In this document: one piece after another, positions 44,880 through 58,192 of the stretch
Layout: each line of letters starts with the position of its first letter
Numbering within the stretch: position 1 is the first letter of the stretch
NCBI GenBank assembly: GCA_004352715.1
Contig: SCFE01000037.1
Coordinates: 2,149,512 to 2,213,511 of the forward strand
Length of the DNA stretch: 64,000 nt
Reading direction: 5' to 3'
DNA from: Hofstenia miamia
Taxonomy: Eukaryota; Xenacoelomorpha; Acoela
Position numbers and translations under genes: made by a program
The notes under the pieces: generated by a model
What the model was told of the DNA's origin: nothing
Database searches by the model: none
The model's input: only the letters and a program-made list of their open reading frames with translations

Positions 44880-45370
44880 AGGTCAAATTTGGAGTATCTG
44901 AAACATGGCTACCAAATGATCAACAAATTTCCTCTGATCAATTGATGATTCCAAATTCAAACTATTTAGAACAGATAAAAATCATGCATTACACTACAAT
45001 AAAACAAAGGGGAGCGGTGTTATGTTTTTAATTGATAAAAAATTAAAACCTAAACTTACAATAAACATTTCAAACAATAGCATATATGAAAGGCTATGGG
45101 TCGACATCCAAGACCCACTTAAATGCAATAGTAGGCAGATTATGAATATATCATATTGTCCAAACAAAGCTCATTCGAACAATTTCTTTGCACAAATGGA
45201 AAAAGAAATCATTACAGCATTAAGTCATAACACAAACATTATGCTAATGGGTGAGTGGAATTTGAATTTTTTGAATAATAATGAAAAAACTAAGCTACAA
45301 TGTTTTCTTTCAACATTTAACATTTCAGTAGTTATAGCCGAGTCCATGAGAGGACACAACTTTGATTCTG
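44880..45370 (+). pseudogene. Endonuclease-domain fragment of a non-LTR retrotransposon
   Basis: Translation shows FGVSETWLPND, then after a frameshift ERLWVDI, NISYCPNKAH, a helix and IMLMGEWNLNFL. These match the order of the AP-endonuclease-like domain of LINE elements (SETWL, W-I/D-I, YRPP-like, GDFN-like). The metal-binding GDFN is altered to GEWN, and the domain ends abruptly near 45370 without RT. Dead fragment. Confidence 0.65.
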
Positions 45371-45619
45371 ATTTGTCGAGAGGTCGTGACGGCATGTCAC
45401 GTTATAGGTGGTTAATATTGAGGAAGGGTTTGCAACGACATCTAGCGGATTGAGTTATTACTGAATCAATTTACAATGATTCATAATTCCAATGTAATTA
45501 CTGAATTATTTTTGTGACATTTCAAGGCCTCATTTATAAACACGTGTTTGCTATAGTGACTAATTATGTTACATGATTTTATTGCTATATCGCATGTTAT
45601 TTACATGGCTTACACTTAT

Positions 45620-46079
45620 GTGTGTACATTACATCGTGTTTTATAGTAACACATTGCAAACATTTTCTGGGTTTCAATTGCTTAACCACTTCTATGTACA
45701 ATGTTTCATTCATTTTTAGCATTACATTACATCTAAAAGGCTACAATGTTTTTGTAAAATTACTGGGTAATTTATACATAAAAATTCCTAGTGTTTCGAC
45801 TATTTACAGTGTACAATGTTTAATTTGGAAAACATTACATGTAAAATGCTACACATCATTTTTTCAATTACGTTGCCATTTTTCCATTGCAAAATTCCAT
45901 GTGTTTAATTAATTTGTTAATATCCAAATACATAAATGTTGAAATTTTCTACTCACATGTTAAAATCAAAACATGGTTTTATGCATAAAGGCGCAATTTC
46001 TTTTCCTAAAAAATATACATATGACATTATTAATATAATTTATACATACACACACTTGCGTTTCAATATACAATATTAA
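45620..46079. repeat. Repeat related to 8860-9121 plus 10256-10672
   Basis: Shared short blocks with the other locus in the same order: TTACATG.AAA..TACACAT.GTTTTTT, CCATTGCAAAATTCCAT, TTATGCATAAAG, AAAAAATATACAT.TGA, TTTATACATA. Here the sequence is uninterrupted, while at the other locus an LTR splits it. No coding content. Confidence 0.45.
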
Positions 46080-47241
46080 TGTAGCATCCGCTACCAAGCT
46101 TTAACTCATATTGATCAATTTCTTTTGAATGTAATTCTATGTTAAGTGCGAGTAAGGATGTACTTTTACTAACTGCTTTGATTCGTTAATACTTCTAGTT
46201 AACTTTAATTAACTGTATCGTAATCAAGCACTATTTAGGTGTGGACTGAATGCTGCAGTTTACTTCGGCTTGATCTTTTCATGAGGCCTCCAGCCGGCTC
46301 CGATCTCCAAATCTTGCAACCTTCGTTATTGATGGATTGTTTCCAAACCTCAGCTCAACGAAGTAGATTATGTGTTCCTTATTCTAACTCAGTGCACCCC
46401 TCAAGGCTGGATGTAACTGACTTAAGCTCGATTTGTAATGTGTAATTTGTACTTGCAACCGGGCAGTGTCACTAGCTGCTTAATAAATATTTATTTAGCC
46501 ATTACCAAAAATTACTGGCTTTAATTACTTTAAATAATTAAATAGATAATTACTTGCAGCTTCCTAGCCTACATTTAGTTAATACTACATGCTCAGTCTC
46601 ATTGTCGGTCTATTTATAGGTCGCCTATGTTGTCTAGTTAATATAAAATATAATAACCTACGATTGGTTGTCCAACCATTTCTTCGAAAGTTTTATTATT
46701 GCATATATGTTAATGAAAGAATTGGTAGTCAGCTAAACAGAGAAGAACTCCTAATCATATCCCTAACATACATACAGTTTTGTGGCTTGGATCAAGGACC
46801 CTCGAATTGCTCCCGATGTGTGCCCTCACCACTACTAATGCATCGAGCGTTTAGCTTGACATCATTTAATAGTAAGCAAACCGAAATAAATCTAAAGATA
46901 ATATTTTCGAAGAATTTACTTCAACAGTTTCTCTAATTGATTTCATGCTATTTATAGTTTCTAATCCAAAAGTATCTGTCGAATTTGAATTTCATATCGT
47001 CTGCCAAGATGGCTAAAAAATAATGGAAGCGTTATTGCCCCCTTAGTTTTGCCAAATGGTTTTGACAAGTACTATTTGGTAAATGTTGTTTCTGAGTTGC
47101 AATATACAAAATTAATGATGCTAAACATAAATTGATTTTAGTTTACAATAAAAAATATTTTTAATCATCATTGAATTCGATATTAATCTTCTCTGACTAA
47201 TCTCTTTTGTTTTGCAGTTTTAATTGTTGGATTATGCTACA
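46080..47241 (-). mobile_element. 3' LTR of element D (TGTAGCAT family)
   Basis: 1162 bp from TGTAGCATCC to ATGCTACA, ends TGTAGCAT/ATGCTACA being perfect 8-bp inverted repeats. On the minus strand it follows the polypurine tract CTGAGGGGGGCG (47242-47253). This makes it the reference copy for the solo LTRs at 1430 and 4236. Confidence 0.88.
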
Positions 47242-49386
47242 CGCCCCCCTCAGCTTGTGTTATTTTCAGCACCGCTCTTTCTCCATGAACTAATGCATCT
47301 GCCTTTCGTATTATTGTTTCCGCAATAGGGTTGCTCCAGCTTGTCAACGCGAATTCTGTTTGTTTTGTCATCTTTAACATTGCTTCTCTCTCTGTAGTTA
47401 TGGTACTGTGATAATGTAGGAACTTTGCTTCCTTTATGTTCTCTGATATTGGTGTAATTTCTCGTAATTCATTCATCTTTTTTTTGGATTTGCAAATCAA
47501 TTTTTTTTAATCAACGTTTAATAACAAACATCAAATAATGAACACATAAGTACAAATGAGTTTCAAAAAAGCGCATGTTAAAACCAATATCAAGAGGCTT
47601 TTCTTTTTCGAAAATATGTCCTAATACTTCTGATACAAGTGGATCCCTTTTATTGCTATCATCAGCGGCATCTGTGCGTCTGCTCTGCTTGTGTGTGCTA
47701 GATTTTCGCGGATTTGTGTGTTTTTTGGATAAAAGAATGTAAACACCTTGCAGAGGCTTCTGGTGTTTGCGACGTCCTTATAAAAGAAACTTATGTTTTT
47801 TCTTCCATTATTTCGTTCAGGTCGCTTTTGTTCAATCTCATCATGGTAACTATTTCGACTCATTTTGTTACATCGTAGTATCTGTATTGCTTATCCCACA
47901 GATCGAGCCAGACTACAACTTTCACTCCCGAGAATAGCATTACTACTTTTGTTGTTCTCTTATTGATTTTGTGTATAGTTGATAGGGAGTTATTGCTCCC
48001 TCAAATATGCTCGCTCCTGATTGTTGTTACTGAGGATGATTTCTTTTTGTCTTCTTATAATCATCTCTTTTGATTATAGCTTGGGCTCATTCTTTTGTGT
48101 TGACGTATGTTTTATATTCGTGTAAAAATGCTTTTGCGATTTTAGCATCCTTTGGTATTCTCCATCTCAGGAGTATCATCAGAATCGATATTGTTTCTGC
48201 CAGCATGCAGATAACGATCCTTGTTTCGATTTGTAGGCTGTAGAAGTTGTTGGTGCTGTTGCCAATCCAATTGTTGCTGTAATTCATCTTGCTATCTTTT
48301 AGGGTGTCCCAAAAAGTCTGTGTTAAACCTTTTCTGTTCATTTTTATTTGAATCTGTTCCTTCATTTCTATTTTCGATGTAATACATTCGACGTCAACTG
48401 CTAACTGATTATAAGGTTTTAATAGTTCTTCCAGCTATGTTCTTGTAAATGCCTCCATGAACATGAGCTTCATTGATGCGACCGTTTGCTCCTCCTTAAC
48501 TTTTTGGTAGTTCTTTGAGGAAATTTCTTCTGAATCTTTTGTTATTCTTATCTCAACCAGGAATCTTTCGTCATCTGTGTTGATCCACTCCATCATACTT
48601 CCTGGGCTGGTCACTCCCCATTTTTCTATGTTGATTCTATCCATTTGCTGTTGTGTTTTCAGAGAGAGGATCAGTTTTGTCGATGTTAATAATTCCTCCT
48701 CCTTAAGAATTTCTCTTTGGGTTTTCATTATCATTTCACAGACATTGACAGGTTCTGTGATTCCGCCTCTTCACATCATCTCTGCACATTTTATTATTTT
48801 CACAAATGTGCACCTCAGACTCTCCTTCTAGTATCGTTTCATCTCCTCTTCTAACATTTGTTGAACATTTTTCTCCTCCATGATTCTGACTACTTCTTTG
48901 GTATTAACAATTTTCCTTTTGATAATCTTTTTTGTTGTTATCCAAAGCTCTGTTTCAACCTGCCTGATGTGGCACCCCACATGGATTTTCTCATGGGCTC
49001 ATCAAACAGTGTGATCTCCTCTGGTACTATTCCTGTCCTGTTTGCCATTTCTATTGTGGATGTTCTCCCCATTAGGCTCTGGTTTATTATAAGTCTGTAG
49101 ATCATTTTTTCAATTGTTTGCACTGGCTTTTTCGATTTTTCCGGGGATGTCAATTTCTCAAAGTGTCTTTTCAACAACAAATTCTTTGTCTGTGTATTAA
49201 TTGGAGCCATTGCAATCTTGTACTTTTTTGCCTTTGTAAGTCTGTGTCTCCCTGCTTTAGATATTGGTAGGTGAAAATTGCTTTCTTGTGTTGTGAATAT
49301 TGCTATTAGTCATGCAGATGTTCTGAATCTGATATCAGGTGCGTTTTTTTCTTCAAATATCATGTTTTTGAAATCTTTGATCGTAT
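47242..49386 (-). pseudogene. ORF3 of element D, C-terminal two thirds
   Basis: Read leftwards: FKNMIFEEKNAPDIRFR (about 49330-49370), SPEKSKKPVQTIEKMIYRL, MRKSMWGATSG (48965-48994), LLTSTKLILSLKTQQQMDRI (about 48640-48700), MKLMFMEAFTRT followed by LEELLKPYNQLAVDVECIT (about 48370-48480), ISFFYKDVAN, LAHTSRADAQMPLMIAIKG (about 47645-47705) and LVHGERAVLKITQAE near 47260. Each block matches element C downstream. Several frameshifts and stops separate them. The 5' part of the element is missing: homology stops at a head-to-head junction with element C near 49387. The protein family is unknown. Confidence 0.75.
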
Positions 49387-51428
49387 TCAGCTCATGAAGG
49401 ACAATGCCAGAGAAATGATCTAGAAAATAGAAAAGCCAAACAATAAAAAGTACATACAGAGGATCATGGGATTCTTCAACTATTATGGAACTTTTATTCC
49501 TAACATAGCTCGCAAGACAGTGAAGATGACCAGATTAATGAGAAAATCAGTGCTGTTTGTATTGACTTGGCAGAAGCAGGAGGAACTGGACAATATCAAA
49601 GAAGAACTGGCGAAACTACCATCCCTCAATACACTGGACTATAATGAACAATTCATATTAGATTGCAACATGAGCAAAGTAGCAATCAGAACAACATTGG
49701 GACAAATGAAAAAAGAAATGAAGTACCCATTCAGTTTTTCAGTGGCAAACTGAGAGCAAGTGAAGAAAACTATGGCTCTACTAAGTTAGAGATGCCCGCA
49801 TTGATTGAGAGCATCAAGAAATTTCGACATTTCCTCATCAGTAGAGAATTTAGAGTATGAACAGACAACAGTGGATTGGCCTGGCTAAAAAAGTTCTCCA
49901 GGGATAAGTCTGGAATAGTGTCACAGTGGATCAAATACTTAAATGAGTTCACATTCACAATAGAACACAGGAAAGGCACACTGCATAACAATGCAGACTT
50001 CTGGACATCATTGCTGGAATACCAGAGAGACGCAGCAAAAACAGACAAAGAGAAGAAACAATTCCAGTTCTTGCCACACACTAAGTACAAAGGACTGCCA
50101 GAGATAAACGTGGATAAGAAAGGCCAAGCTGTACTACCAATACTAATGAGGGAAGAGATATCTGAACAAGAAATAGTAGATAAACAAAGAGATAACATAA
50201 TCCTTGGCAAAATCATAAAAAAGATAGGAGAACCTCAGACAATACTATCCAAAATAACAGCAGGATATTACAAATGCGATAGATGGAAAATTAACAAGAA
50301 TGGATTACTATGCGTCAAAGCCAGCAATAACCAGATTGTGATACCTGACTACTTTAAAAGAGAACTAATAAGAAAAATACATGAGAAGGGCCACCTGGGA
50401 ATTACACAGATGGAGAAGACCTTCAATGCAAGGTTCATAATGACAGCTGTGAGGAAAGTCATCAAGGATATCATTAATAAGTGCACAACATGTCTCCTTA
50501 ATAACAAACAACACTTCCCAACACAAAGGGCGCCACTAGAAAAAATCATTACAACTCAACCTAACAAGATAGTCCACATAGACCTGGAAATGTTATTGAA
50601 GGACACAGAAGGCTACCAATATCTACTAGTGATGGTAGACAATTTTACTAAATATGCCAGAATGGTCCCAATGTGGAATACCACGGCAGAAACCACAGCA
50701 GAACTGGTACTAAAGGAATGGATACTATGACTCAGGCCAATGGAGACAATTATAACAGATAAAGGGCCCCAATTTGAGAGTGGACTTTTCCAGGAAATAG
50801 CAAAACTCCTAGAAATTGCAAGCAAATGGACAACAGTGTATCACCCACAGGCCAATGGAGCAGTGGAGCAACTCATTAATCAAGCTAATCAGAGTAGCAA
50901 CAACAAGGATAGGGGGGAAGCAAATGGAGAGAAGTCATCAAAATGATTGAATATTACTATAACACCTTGGTGCACACAATGACTGGAGTCTCACCATTCA
51001 AGGCAATGTTTGGAAGAGAAGTGGTGACCCATCTTTCAATGCAATACATCAACTTCAGTGGAAAGCTGGACAATGAATATGTAAAGCAATTGAAGAACCA
51101 AATCACAGGGATACACAAAATGATGTGCCACAACATAAAAAAATCAGCAGTGAGACAGCAGTGTAATTACAATAAAAAAATTTACAGTAACACACACAAA
51201 GTAGGAGATAAGGTATACATGTTTACACCAATCAAACTCACAGACACAAACCAAGTCCAGAAGTTAAAAATGATATGGTCTGGCCCTCACATGATAACAC
51301 AAACACTACTGAACAATGAATACATGTTAGACAATAATAGACTATTACATTTTCAAAACCTGAAGAGAGCAACAGTAGATATTGAAGAGATGAAGATAGA
51401 TGACAACACTGAATTTAAAATATGCTGA
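49387..51428 (+). pseudogene. Pol remnant of element C: RNase H and integrase
   Basis: Begins inside pol, just before the connection segment GFFNYYGTFIPN (49466). RNase H has ILDCNMSKVAI where B has CDAS, so the catalytic Asp is lost; KLEMPALIES and TDNSGLAWLKKF follow, with TGA at 49858-49860. Integrase: zinc finger with KGHLGITQ and CTTC (about 50385-50495), first Asp HIDLEM (about 50575), second Asp TDKGPQFES (about 50755) and Glu in QANGAVEQL (about 50850), all three present, unlike B. A TGA at 50728-50730 and a frameshift near 50945 break it. MTGVSPFKAMFGREV and the C-terminal domain to LLHFQNLKRATVDIEEM follow. Confidence 0.85.
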
Positions 51429-52240
51429 ATTAATGGCAACGAAATTATATATGATATGTATGATTTAGATAGCCTACAGGAAGAAGAATTTGATGATGAA
51501 TACACAGTGGACATTGGAGACAATAACTTGACCTGGAGATTGCTGCCCCAGAGGACAGCAAGAAATAAACCTATATATGACCCTGAAATATGGGATATAA
51601 ATTTACTAACTGCATTTAGGAAATCAGAGGAAAATGATGCATCCACCAATGAAGAAGAGAGTGGACAGAAATCAACAACCAGAGGAGCTCTCAACCATGA
51701 ACAGGAGAAGGAGAGTTTGCAGAAGTTCTCAAACCAGATGTTGACACAAGGGCAGAAGGGATGAGAATGAAGAACCAACAAATAGACAACATAGAGTGAG
51801 AAGGCGTCCTAGTAGTCCCCAAGGCTGATTCAAGGGCAGGGAGACCAACAGACAAGAAGCCTCTCCCACCAGGGATCTGCACTGCTGATTTAAGGGCACG
51901 CAGAAAACTGGTGCACAGCTCAACTTTCTTTCTAAGAGTCCATGACGCTGATTCAAGGGCGGTTAGACACTGGGAGTTGCAGGGGAAGGTGTAAGTGGTG
52001 GAAGAACCATGGAGATGTGGAAGTGATTTAAGGCTAATGTTATCCCCACAGGAACCACAACTGGTCAAGTGCCAATAGGAGTAACTGTGAGCTGATTCAA
52101 GGGCGAATCAGTAGAAACTATTAGCACAGATTCACAGCCCTTGGACTGTGAACCAAGCACCAGCAAATTACCATTAAGGATGACCCAGCTACATGCCTCC
52201 TCAGAAACCACCTTGGAGAGAACCATATGATCTAGAGAAA
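51429..52240 (+). pseudogene. Integrase-ORF3 linker of element C with ADSRA peptide repeats
   Basis: First part acidic (YDLDSLQEEEFDDEYTVDIG), equivalent to the acidic tails of A and B. Then, in another frame, a five-residue motif [AV]D[STL]RA occurs five times at 51740, 51824, 51884, 51947 and 52091. All spacings (84, 60, 63, 144) are multiples of three, and the frame is open over most of the stretch apart from one TGA and then TAA at 51991. The in-frame periodicity suggests translated protein. No family recognised. Confidence 0.55.
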
Positions 52241-52251
52241 GAGAAAAGCAG

Positions 52252-55222
52252 ATGTCTAAAATTGATGGAGAAACTCTACATCCCTACTTTATTGGAACAT
52301 CAAGAATGTGCTACAATGCATTTGCAAAACTATCCCCAGAAACAAAAGCACATATATGGAAAGTCATAAAAATCGAAGGAAAAAATCTACTGATAGTGCT
52401 TAATGTGAATAATAGACCAAAAGTAAATGTGATCATAAGCTACCCACAAGAGATGAACGAGACATTGGAGAGATTGTATATGCAAAGCACAGTGCACATC
52501 ATATTCAATGATGATTTTACACTGGAAATGACGCAAGCCATAATGGCGTACAAAGACAAAATAGCTGAGATACCAGAAATTAACATGGATGAAGAAAACC
52601 TTACAATTATACATGTACTGAAACAAAAAGAATACACAAAAAACTTGGAGAAGAAAATGGATGAAACATTGAGAATGGCAAAAGTACAGAAAGTGAGAGT
52701 AGTGATTATCACAGTATCAACAAACAAAGACATCCCCAAGCACTAATGAGAAGCATGCATGCAAACCAAAAACATCTTCCTGTGGGAGAGAACATCAAGA
52801 AGCACAACAATCCCAGAATTGATATGATTTGATCTACAAATAGACTACTGGGCACAAATCTACAGAATAATGGTAGATCCATGCATTGCAATCAACCTCT
52901 ACAGACAAACAAAAATGATTGAGCTAATGTCAGACACAGATGGCATAGAGAAGGCCAACATGCTATTCATAAAATGCAGTCTGACACAATGACAAGAGCA
53001 CCTACAACAAATCCAAACAATATGGAAAAATATGAAACTACAACTGAAAGTGGAGGAAAGTTGGCCAAAAATAAAAATCGAAGCTCCATCACGAAAATTT
53101 CACAAGTCAGTAGAAATGGCACTAACAGAAGTAAACAAAGCCTATGAGCTTAACATGAAAAAAGACTTCAAACAGCTACTATTTGAAGTGAAAAATGCGC
53201 CAGACATATGCTACAGAACAATGGCATGGATATTAGCAATTGAAACTTCCAATCTCATGGCACACCTGACATAAGTTAGCAAAAGCGAAAAAAATTGAGA
53301 TAGTGATAGCTTCAATTAATATGCAAACAAAAAACTGGCTACTAAAAGGTCACACAGGAAAGCTGGAGTCACCAAATAGATCAGAGAAGCCAGTACAAAT
53401 GATGGAAAAGATACTCAGCTGAATGATAATGAACAAGAGTCTGATGGGAAAAATGTCAATAATAAGCATAGCTAACAAGACAGGGATATGTCTGAGCGAA
53501 ATTACAATATTTGATGAACCCATGAAGAAATATATGTGGGGAGCAACATCCGAGACACAAACAAAACAACTGGAACATCAACCATGGTTAACAACATTGA
53601 AAATCATCAAATGGAAACTAGCAAGCACAGAAGAAGTCAGGAAAATATTAATACAGAAAGATGTGCAGAAAACCATCAACTGTGAAATGGAAAGATATGA
53701 ATGAGATAGCCCATGGTGTACATTCACAAAAATCATATGAAATGCAGAAATGATGAAACAAGGAGGTATAACAGAACCAGTGGAGGTCTGTGAAATAGTC
53801 ATGAAATCTCAAGCAGAGATGATGGAAGAAGAGGAGTTGTTAACATCTTCACAAGAACTGTTATCTCTGAAAACGCAGCAGACAATCAATAGGATAAACC
53901 TAGAGAAATGGGGAGAAATCAGCCCAGCAAGAACAATAGAATGGATATTCACTAATGACAAATGGTTTCTAGTTGAGATCAAAGTCACCAGGGAAGCTAG
54001 AGAGATCAAAGAAAGGAACTTCCAAAACATCAGAGAGCAACAAATGGTGGCAAAAATGAAGCTCATGTTCAAGGAAGCATTTACACAAACAGAATTGGAA
54101 GAGCTACTGAAACCATACAATCAATTAGCAGTAGATGTTGAATGTATAACAGCAAGAATAGACATCAAAGAAGAAATATGATTAAAACTAAGCAGAAGGG
54201 GATTAACACAAGCATTCTGGAACACCATCCCAGAAGCAAAATGAATTACCCTGCTACAATAGGCTTAGCAACAGCACCAACTATGGAAGGTCCATACCCA
54301 CACATTGAAAGGCAAATAGAAACAAAGATCCTGATCTGCACACTGCCAGAAACTATTGTGATACCAATGGTCCTCCCATGATGGAGATTACCAAAAGAAG
54401 TCAAAGTTGCAAAAACATTTCTTCATGAATACAAATCTTATGTGAATACAGAGAAAAAGGCAAAAGCAATAGTAGAACAAGACGATTACAAAAATCAAAA
54501 GAGATAATGCTAAAAAATGATAACAGAGAGAGGGTCTACATTGAAGGCACAATAACACCATACCAACTGTATACACAAGGAAAACCCATTAATATACAAC
54601 TACATGATCTGAGGAAAGAAATAGAAGATTGATCTCCAAAAGCAATAATGCTATTCTCCAGAGTGAACAGCATTGTATGCACTGACATTTGGAAGAGGAA
54701 GTATTGCTACTATGATGTAACAAAAAGAGTTGAAATCATTGCAATGATGTGGATTAACAAGAACGACCCCAATGATATAACTGAGCAAGAAGTAAGAGAC
54801 AACATTAGCTTCTTTTATAAAGACGTAGCAAACATCCACAGTCTAAGAAATGTATTCATGTTCTTTTACCATGACAACAAGATCAGGGAAGATTTAGCCC
54901 ATACAAGCAGGGCTGATGTGCAAATGACATTGATGATAGGAATTAAAGGGATACAATTATACCACAAATACTACGAAATATTCTCACAGAAAATTAATGA
55001 ACTCCAAGAGATTACACCAATAGCAGAGGACATTTGAGAAATATGATTCCTAAAATATGCTAACACAGTAACAACCAAATGAGAGGCGGTCCTCAAGATG
55101 ACAAAACAAGTCGAATTCGAGAAAACCATGTGGGCCAATCAACAGGCTGAATCAATAATCCAGAAGGCGGATACCTTAGTGCATGGAGAGTGAGCTGTGC
55201 TAAAAATAACACAAGCTGAGTA
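52252..55222 (+). pseudogene. ORF3 of element C: large unknown protein
   Basis: About 990 codons in several frames. Blocks in order: LHPYFIGTSRMCYNAF, STVHIIFNDDF (52486-52518), FKQLLFEVKNAPDICYRT (about 53167), MGKMSIISIANKTGICLSEI, KKYMWGATSET (53525-53557), LLTSSQELLSLKTQQTINRI (about 53838), MKLMFKEAFTQTELEELLKP followed by VDVECIT (about 54055-54150), ISFFYKDVANIHSLRNVF, LAHTSRADVQMTLMIGIKG (about 54895-54950), ADTLVHGE..AVLKITQAE (about 55170-55220). It is rich in Glu and Lys with helix-like stretches; no signal peptide, membrane span or nuclease motif seen. Most in-frame stops are TGA. It is followed directly by a weak purine tract and the 3' LTR. Confidence 0.75.
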
Positions 55223-55227
55223 GGGCA

Positions 55228-56367
55228 TGTAGCATCATCCAACACAAATCTAAAATAAGCTACAAACATTGAGCAGAATGGGAATAAGATTAAAGAAAAG
55301 ATGATTAGAAATATTGTAATCAAATCAATTAGAATAATTTAGATTTATTTGTATTATGCAACCAAGAAACAACATGTGTCAAAAAAGAGAGATTAGTATC
55401 AGTCAATAAAAATACTTTTGACAAAATGAGGGGGCAAAATTGCTTCCATTATTTTTAGCTGCCATCTTGGCAGATGAAAGGTTTAAATTTGAATCAACAG
55501 GTACTTTTCTGAATTTACTATAAATAGATTAGAAACATTGTAAGAAGTTGATAAAGAATTTTATTCAGAATTCTTATTTTGTTCTACTTTAATGGTTTGA
55601 TTATTTAATATGATGTTGAGCTAATTGAGTGGTGTTTAGTAGTGGTCTGGATCCATCACAGAGAACAATTCTAGGGTCCCTGTGCCAGACCAGGAAAGTG
55701 CACTTAAGTTAGGTGTAGGGGTTTTCTTTTGATTAGCTGACTAGCAATGCTTTACTACATGTACTAGAATAATTAATTGTCAACAAATGGTTGGATAACT
55801 GAAACTTAGGAAATATACTAATATTATTTTAGATCCAAATTAATGACCAATAAATGACTGGTAAAGTGACTGTACATGTATTAAATTATAAATGTAAGTT
55901 AGGAAGCTGTTCAAATCTAATGTATTTAGAAATGCCAATATATTTTGGTAATGGCTACATGTAATAGTGAAAGAGCAGCTAGTAACAAGTCAGGTTGCAA
56001 ATAGAGAGAACACTTTTAGAAAATAGAGTTTAAGTCAATTTTTGCCATGTCTTGATTATGCACTGAGCTAGGATAGGGTACACATAAGCTGTATCAATTG
56101 AGCAGAGATGTGGCACTCAACCAAATGGAGGAAGTGGTGAAACTGGATGTGGAGATCACCTTCAGGCAGATGCCCATCAGCAATCATTGGATAGATTACC
56201 ACATGGCTTCATCACCTAAATAGTGAATGGTTAATTCTAGTTTACATAAGTTAATAGAAGCAACAAGTCAAGCAGTATGCAACAAGTAAATCCTTACCCA
56301 CAGTAACAACTAATGTTATACAGTAACAATAGATAGATAGTGACAATGCCTGGTAGAGGAAATTACA
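55228..56367 (+). mobile_element. 3' LTR of element C (diverged TGTAGCAT family)
   Basis: Starts TGTAGCATCATCC after ACAAGCTGAGTAGGGCA. It is the reverse complement in layout of 46080-47241: AGCTGCCATCTTGGCAGATG, AGCAGCTAGTAACA, TTGATTATGCACTGAGCTAGGATAGGGTACACATAAGCT. It ends TGGTAGAGGAAATTACA, corresponding to TGGTAGCGGATGCTACA. At 1140 bp it has family length, but it is clearly diverged from the D LTR, so C and D are different subfamilies. Confidence 0.8.
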
Positions 56368-58192
56368 TTATTGAAATGCTTTTTTAGTTTGGTATGCAAA
56401 TATTTTGTTATGCTATTACTGAATGATGAGATTTTCTATCATTTTATTTGTTAATAGTAAGCAAATGAAATGCATTAGCATGAGCTTTCCAGATTTCTAT
56501 TCCCCTCATGTAGTGTGCTCAAGTATTAACTACTCAAATCCAGAGGTTTCATAAGAGAGCTGATTCCCATTCATTGTTACCAGGTTAAATAGGAGCATTT
56601 AGGAGATTATATTCAACATCTGAAAATAATATGCTTAACTGTAAAGATTGTTAAGGAATAGAGTAGATATGCTTTCAGAAACAACCATATTTTCCCTAAA
56701 ATCTATGAGTCACAAACAAATTAGTAATTATTTATTACAAAATCCATAAATGCTTTAACACAAATCATTAAATTTCTTTACTAATTCTAAGTACAATTGC
56801 AGAGGCCTGTTAAGTATTTCTTAACTGCAAAGGGCTGTGATCAAGTTCAAAATTACAGCATTTATCTTTTTGTTGAAAATCAGGATAATGATTTAAACTA
56901 AATATAAAATTTATCAAAATACTGTTCAAAGAAATAAATATATTCATTCAATAATTTAAATTACATTTTCATTTAAATTGGTCACCAATGGTCAGAAATA
57001 GCTTAATAAAAATCATTTTAAAAATTTAAACAGCGTGAAGCATTATACAAATGCATATTTTACAATTGTAGATTTTATGAACAATTTCACAAACATAAAT
57101 TTTACAAACTTAAATTTTGATTAATATAAATGCATTACATCATCCCAAAGGCTTACTATATTAGCATTGAATGTAAACCATCAAATGAAAAACATAAAAG
57201 GACAACACTAAGTCAATGAAAAACATTTAATAATGATCATCAAAACCTATTGAATCCAAGTCAACAAATAATTTATTAAAAATATAACAATATTTGCATA
57301 AAATTTATGCCACAGCAGAATGATTTACCATTTTTACCCTGTCTGCTGATATGAATTTTGTTTCCTACATATCAATTACACAATATTTTTGTCTAGAAAT
57401 GCTATTTTGATGCTTTTTTAATCTTAATATTTTCACATACTGATATGTTCTGGGTTGTCCTATGATGATTTTCTTATTTCTTCAGTCATTAGTGCGTTTT
57501 TAATGGGTATTTTTGTGGGCAAGGCTGGTGTTATATTTTATCACATTACTGTATAAATTACATAAGAACAGCAAAACCATAATGCTGGTAATCAAATCTA
57601 CATATATTTTAAAATGAAAATCATAAAATATAGCTGAGTGGAGAGGCTAAATCATAATGCAAGGCAGAAAACTTGAGCAAATATCATAAAAACGTAAAAT
57701 TAAATTGTAGAGGCAAATTTTTTGTAAATTTCATTTATAGTTATGATTTATTTTTGACGTTTGTCATTTGACGAACAACATTTAGTGTTTTTCATGGTTG
57801 GTTCATACATCAGTGAATTCATAATCTTATGGTTGTCAGAATTTATCTTACAACTGTCAGTAAAAGTCCTTTTTCTTTAAAATGAGCTTAGTTGGGACAT
57901 TTCTTAAGAGACATCTAGTTAAAATATTAACTATATGAGAAAGGCATTAAAATAACATTTCACTTTCTTACTACAGGATGTGTCTCACTTCCCCCAAGTC
58001 TTACGTCACAAAATATTAAATGCCATTAGAGACAACATTTCTATTAAGTTCTTGATCATTGAAATTAATGTTTACTTTAATAATTAATATTAGAGTTTGA
58101 AATATTGACATTAACAATTCACAGAATTTTGGGATGTTTTAAAGTTACTGCTATTATTATTCCTTGAGTCAGCAATGTTTGTATTATTTTAG
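56368..58192. other. AT-rich sequence, no gene seen
   Basis: Contains an inverted relative (about 56480-56600) of the repeat at 3370-3660. The remainder shows no coding segment or repeat boundary. Confidence 0.5.
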
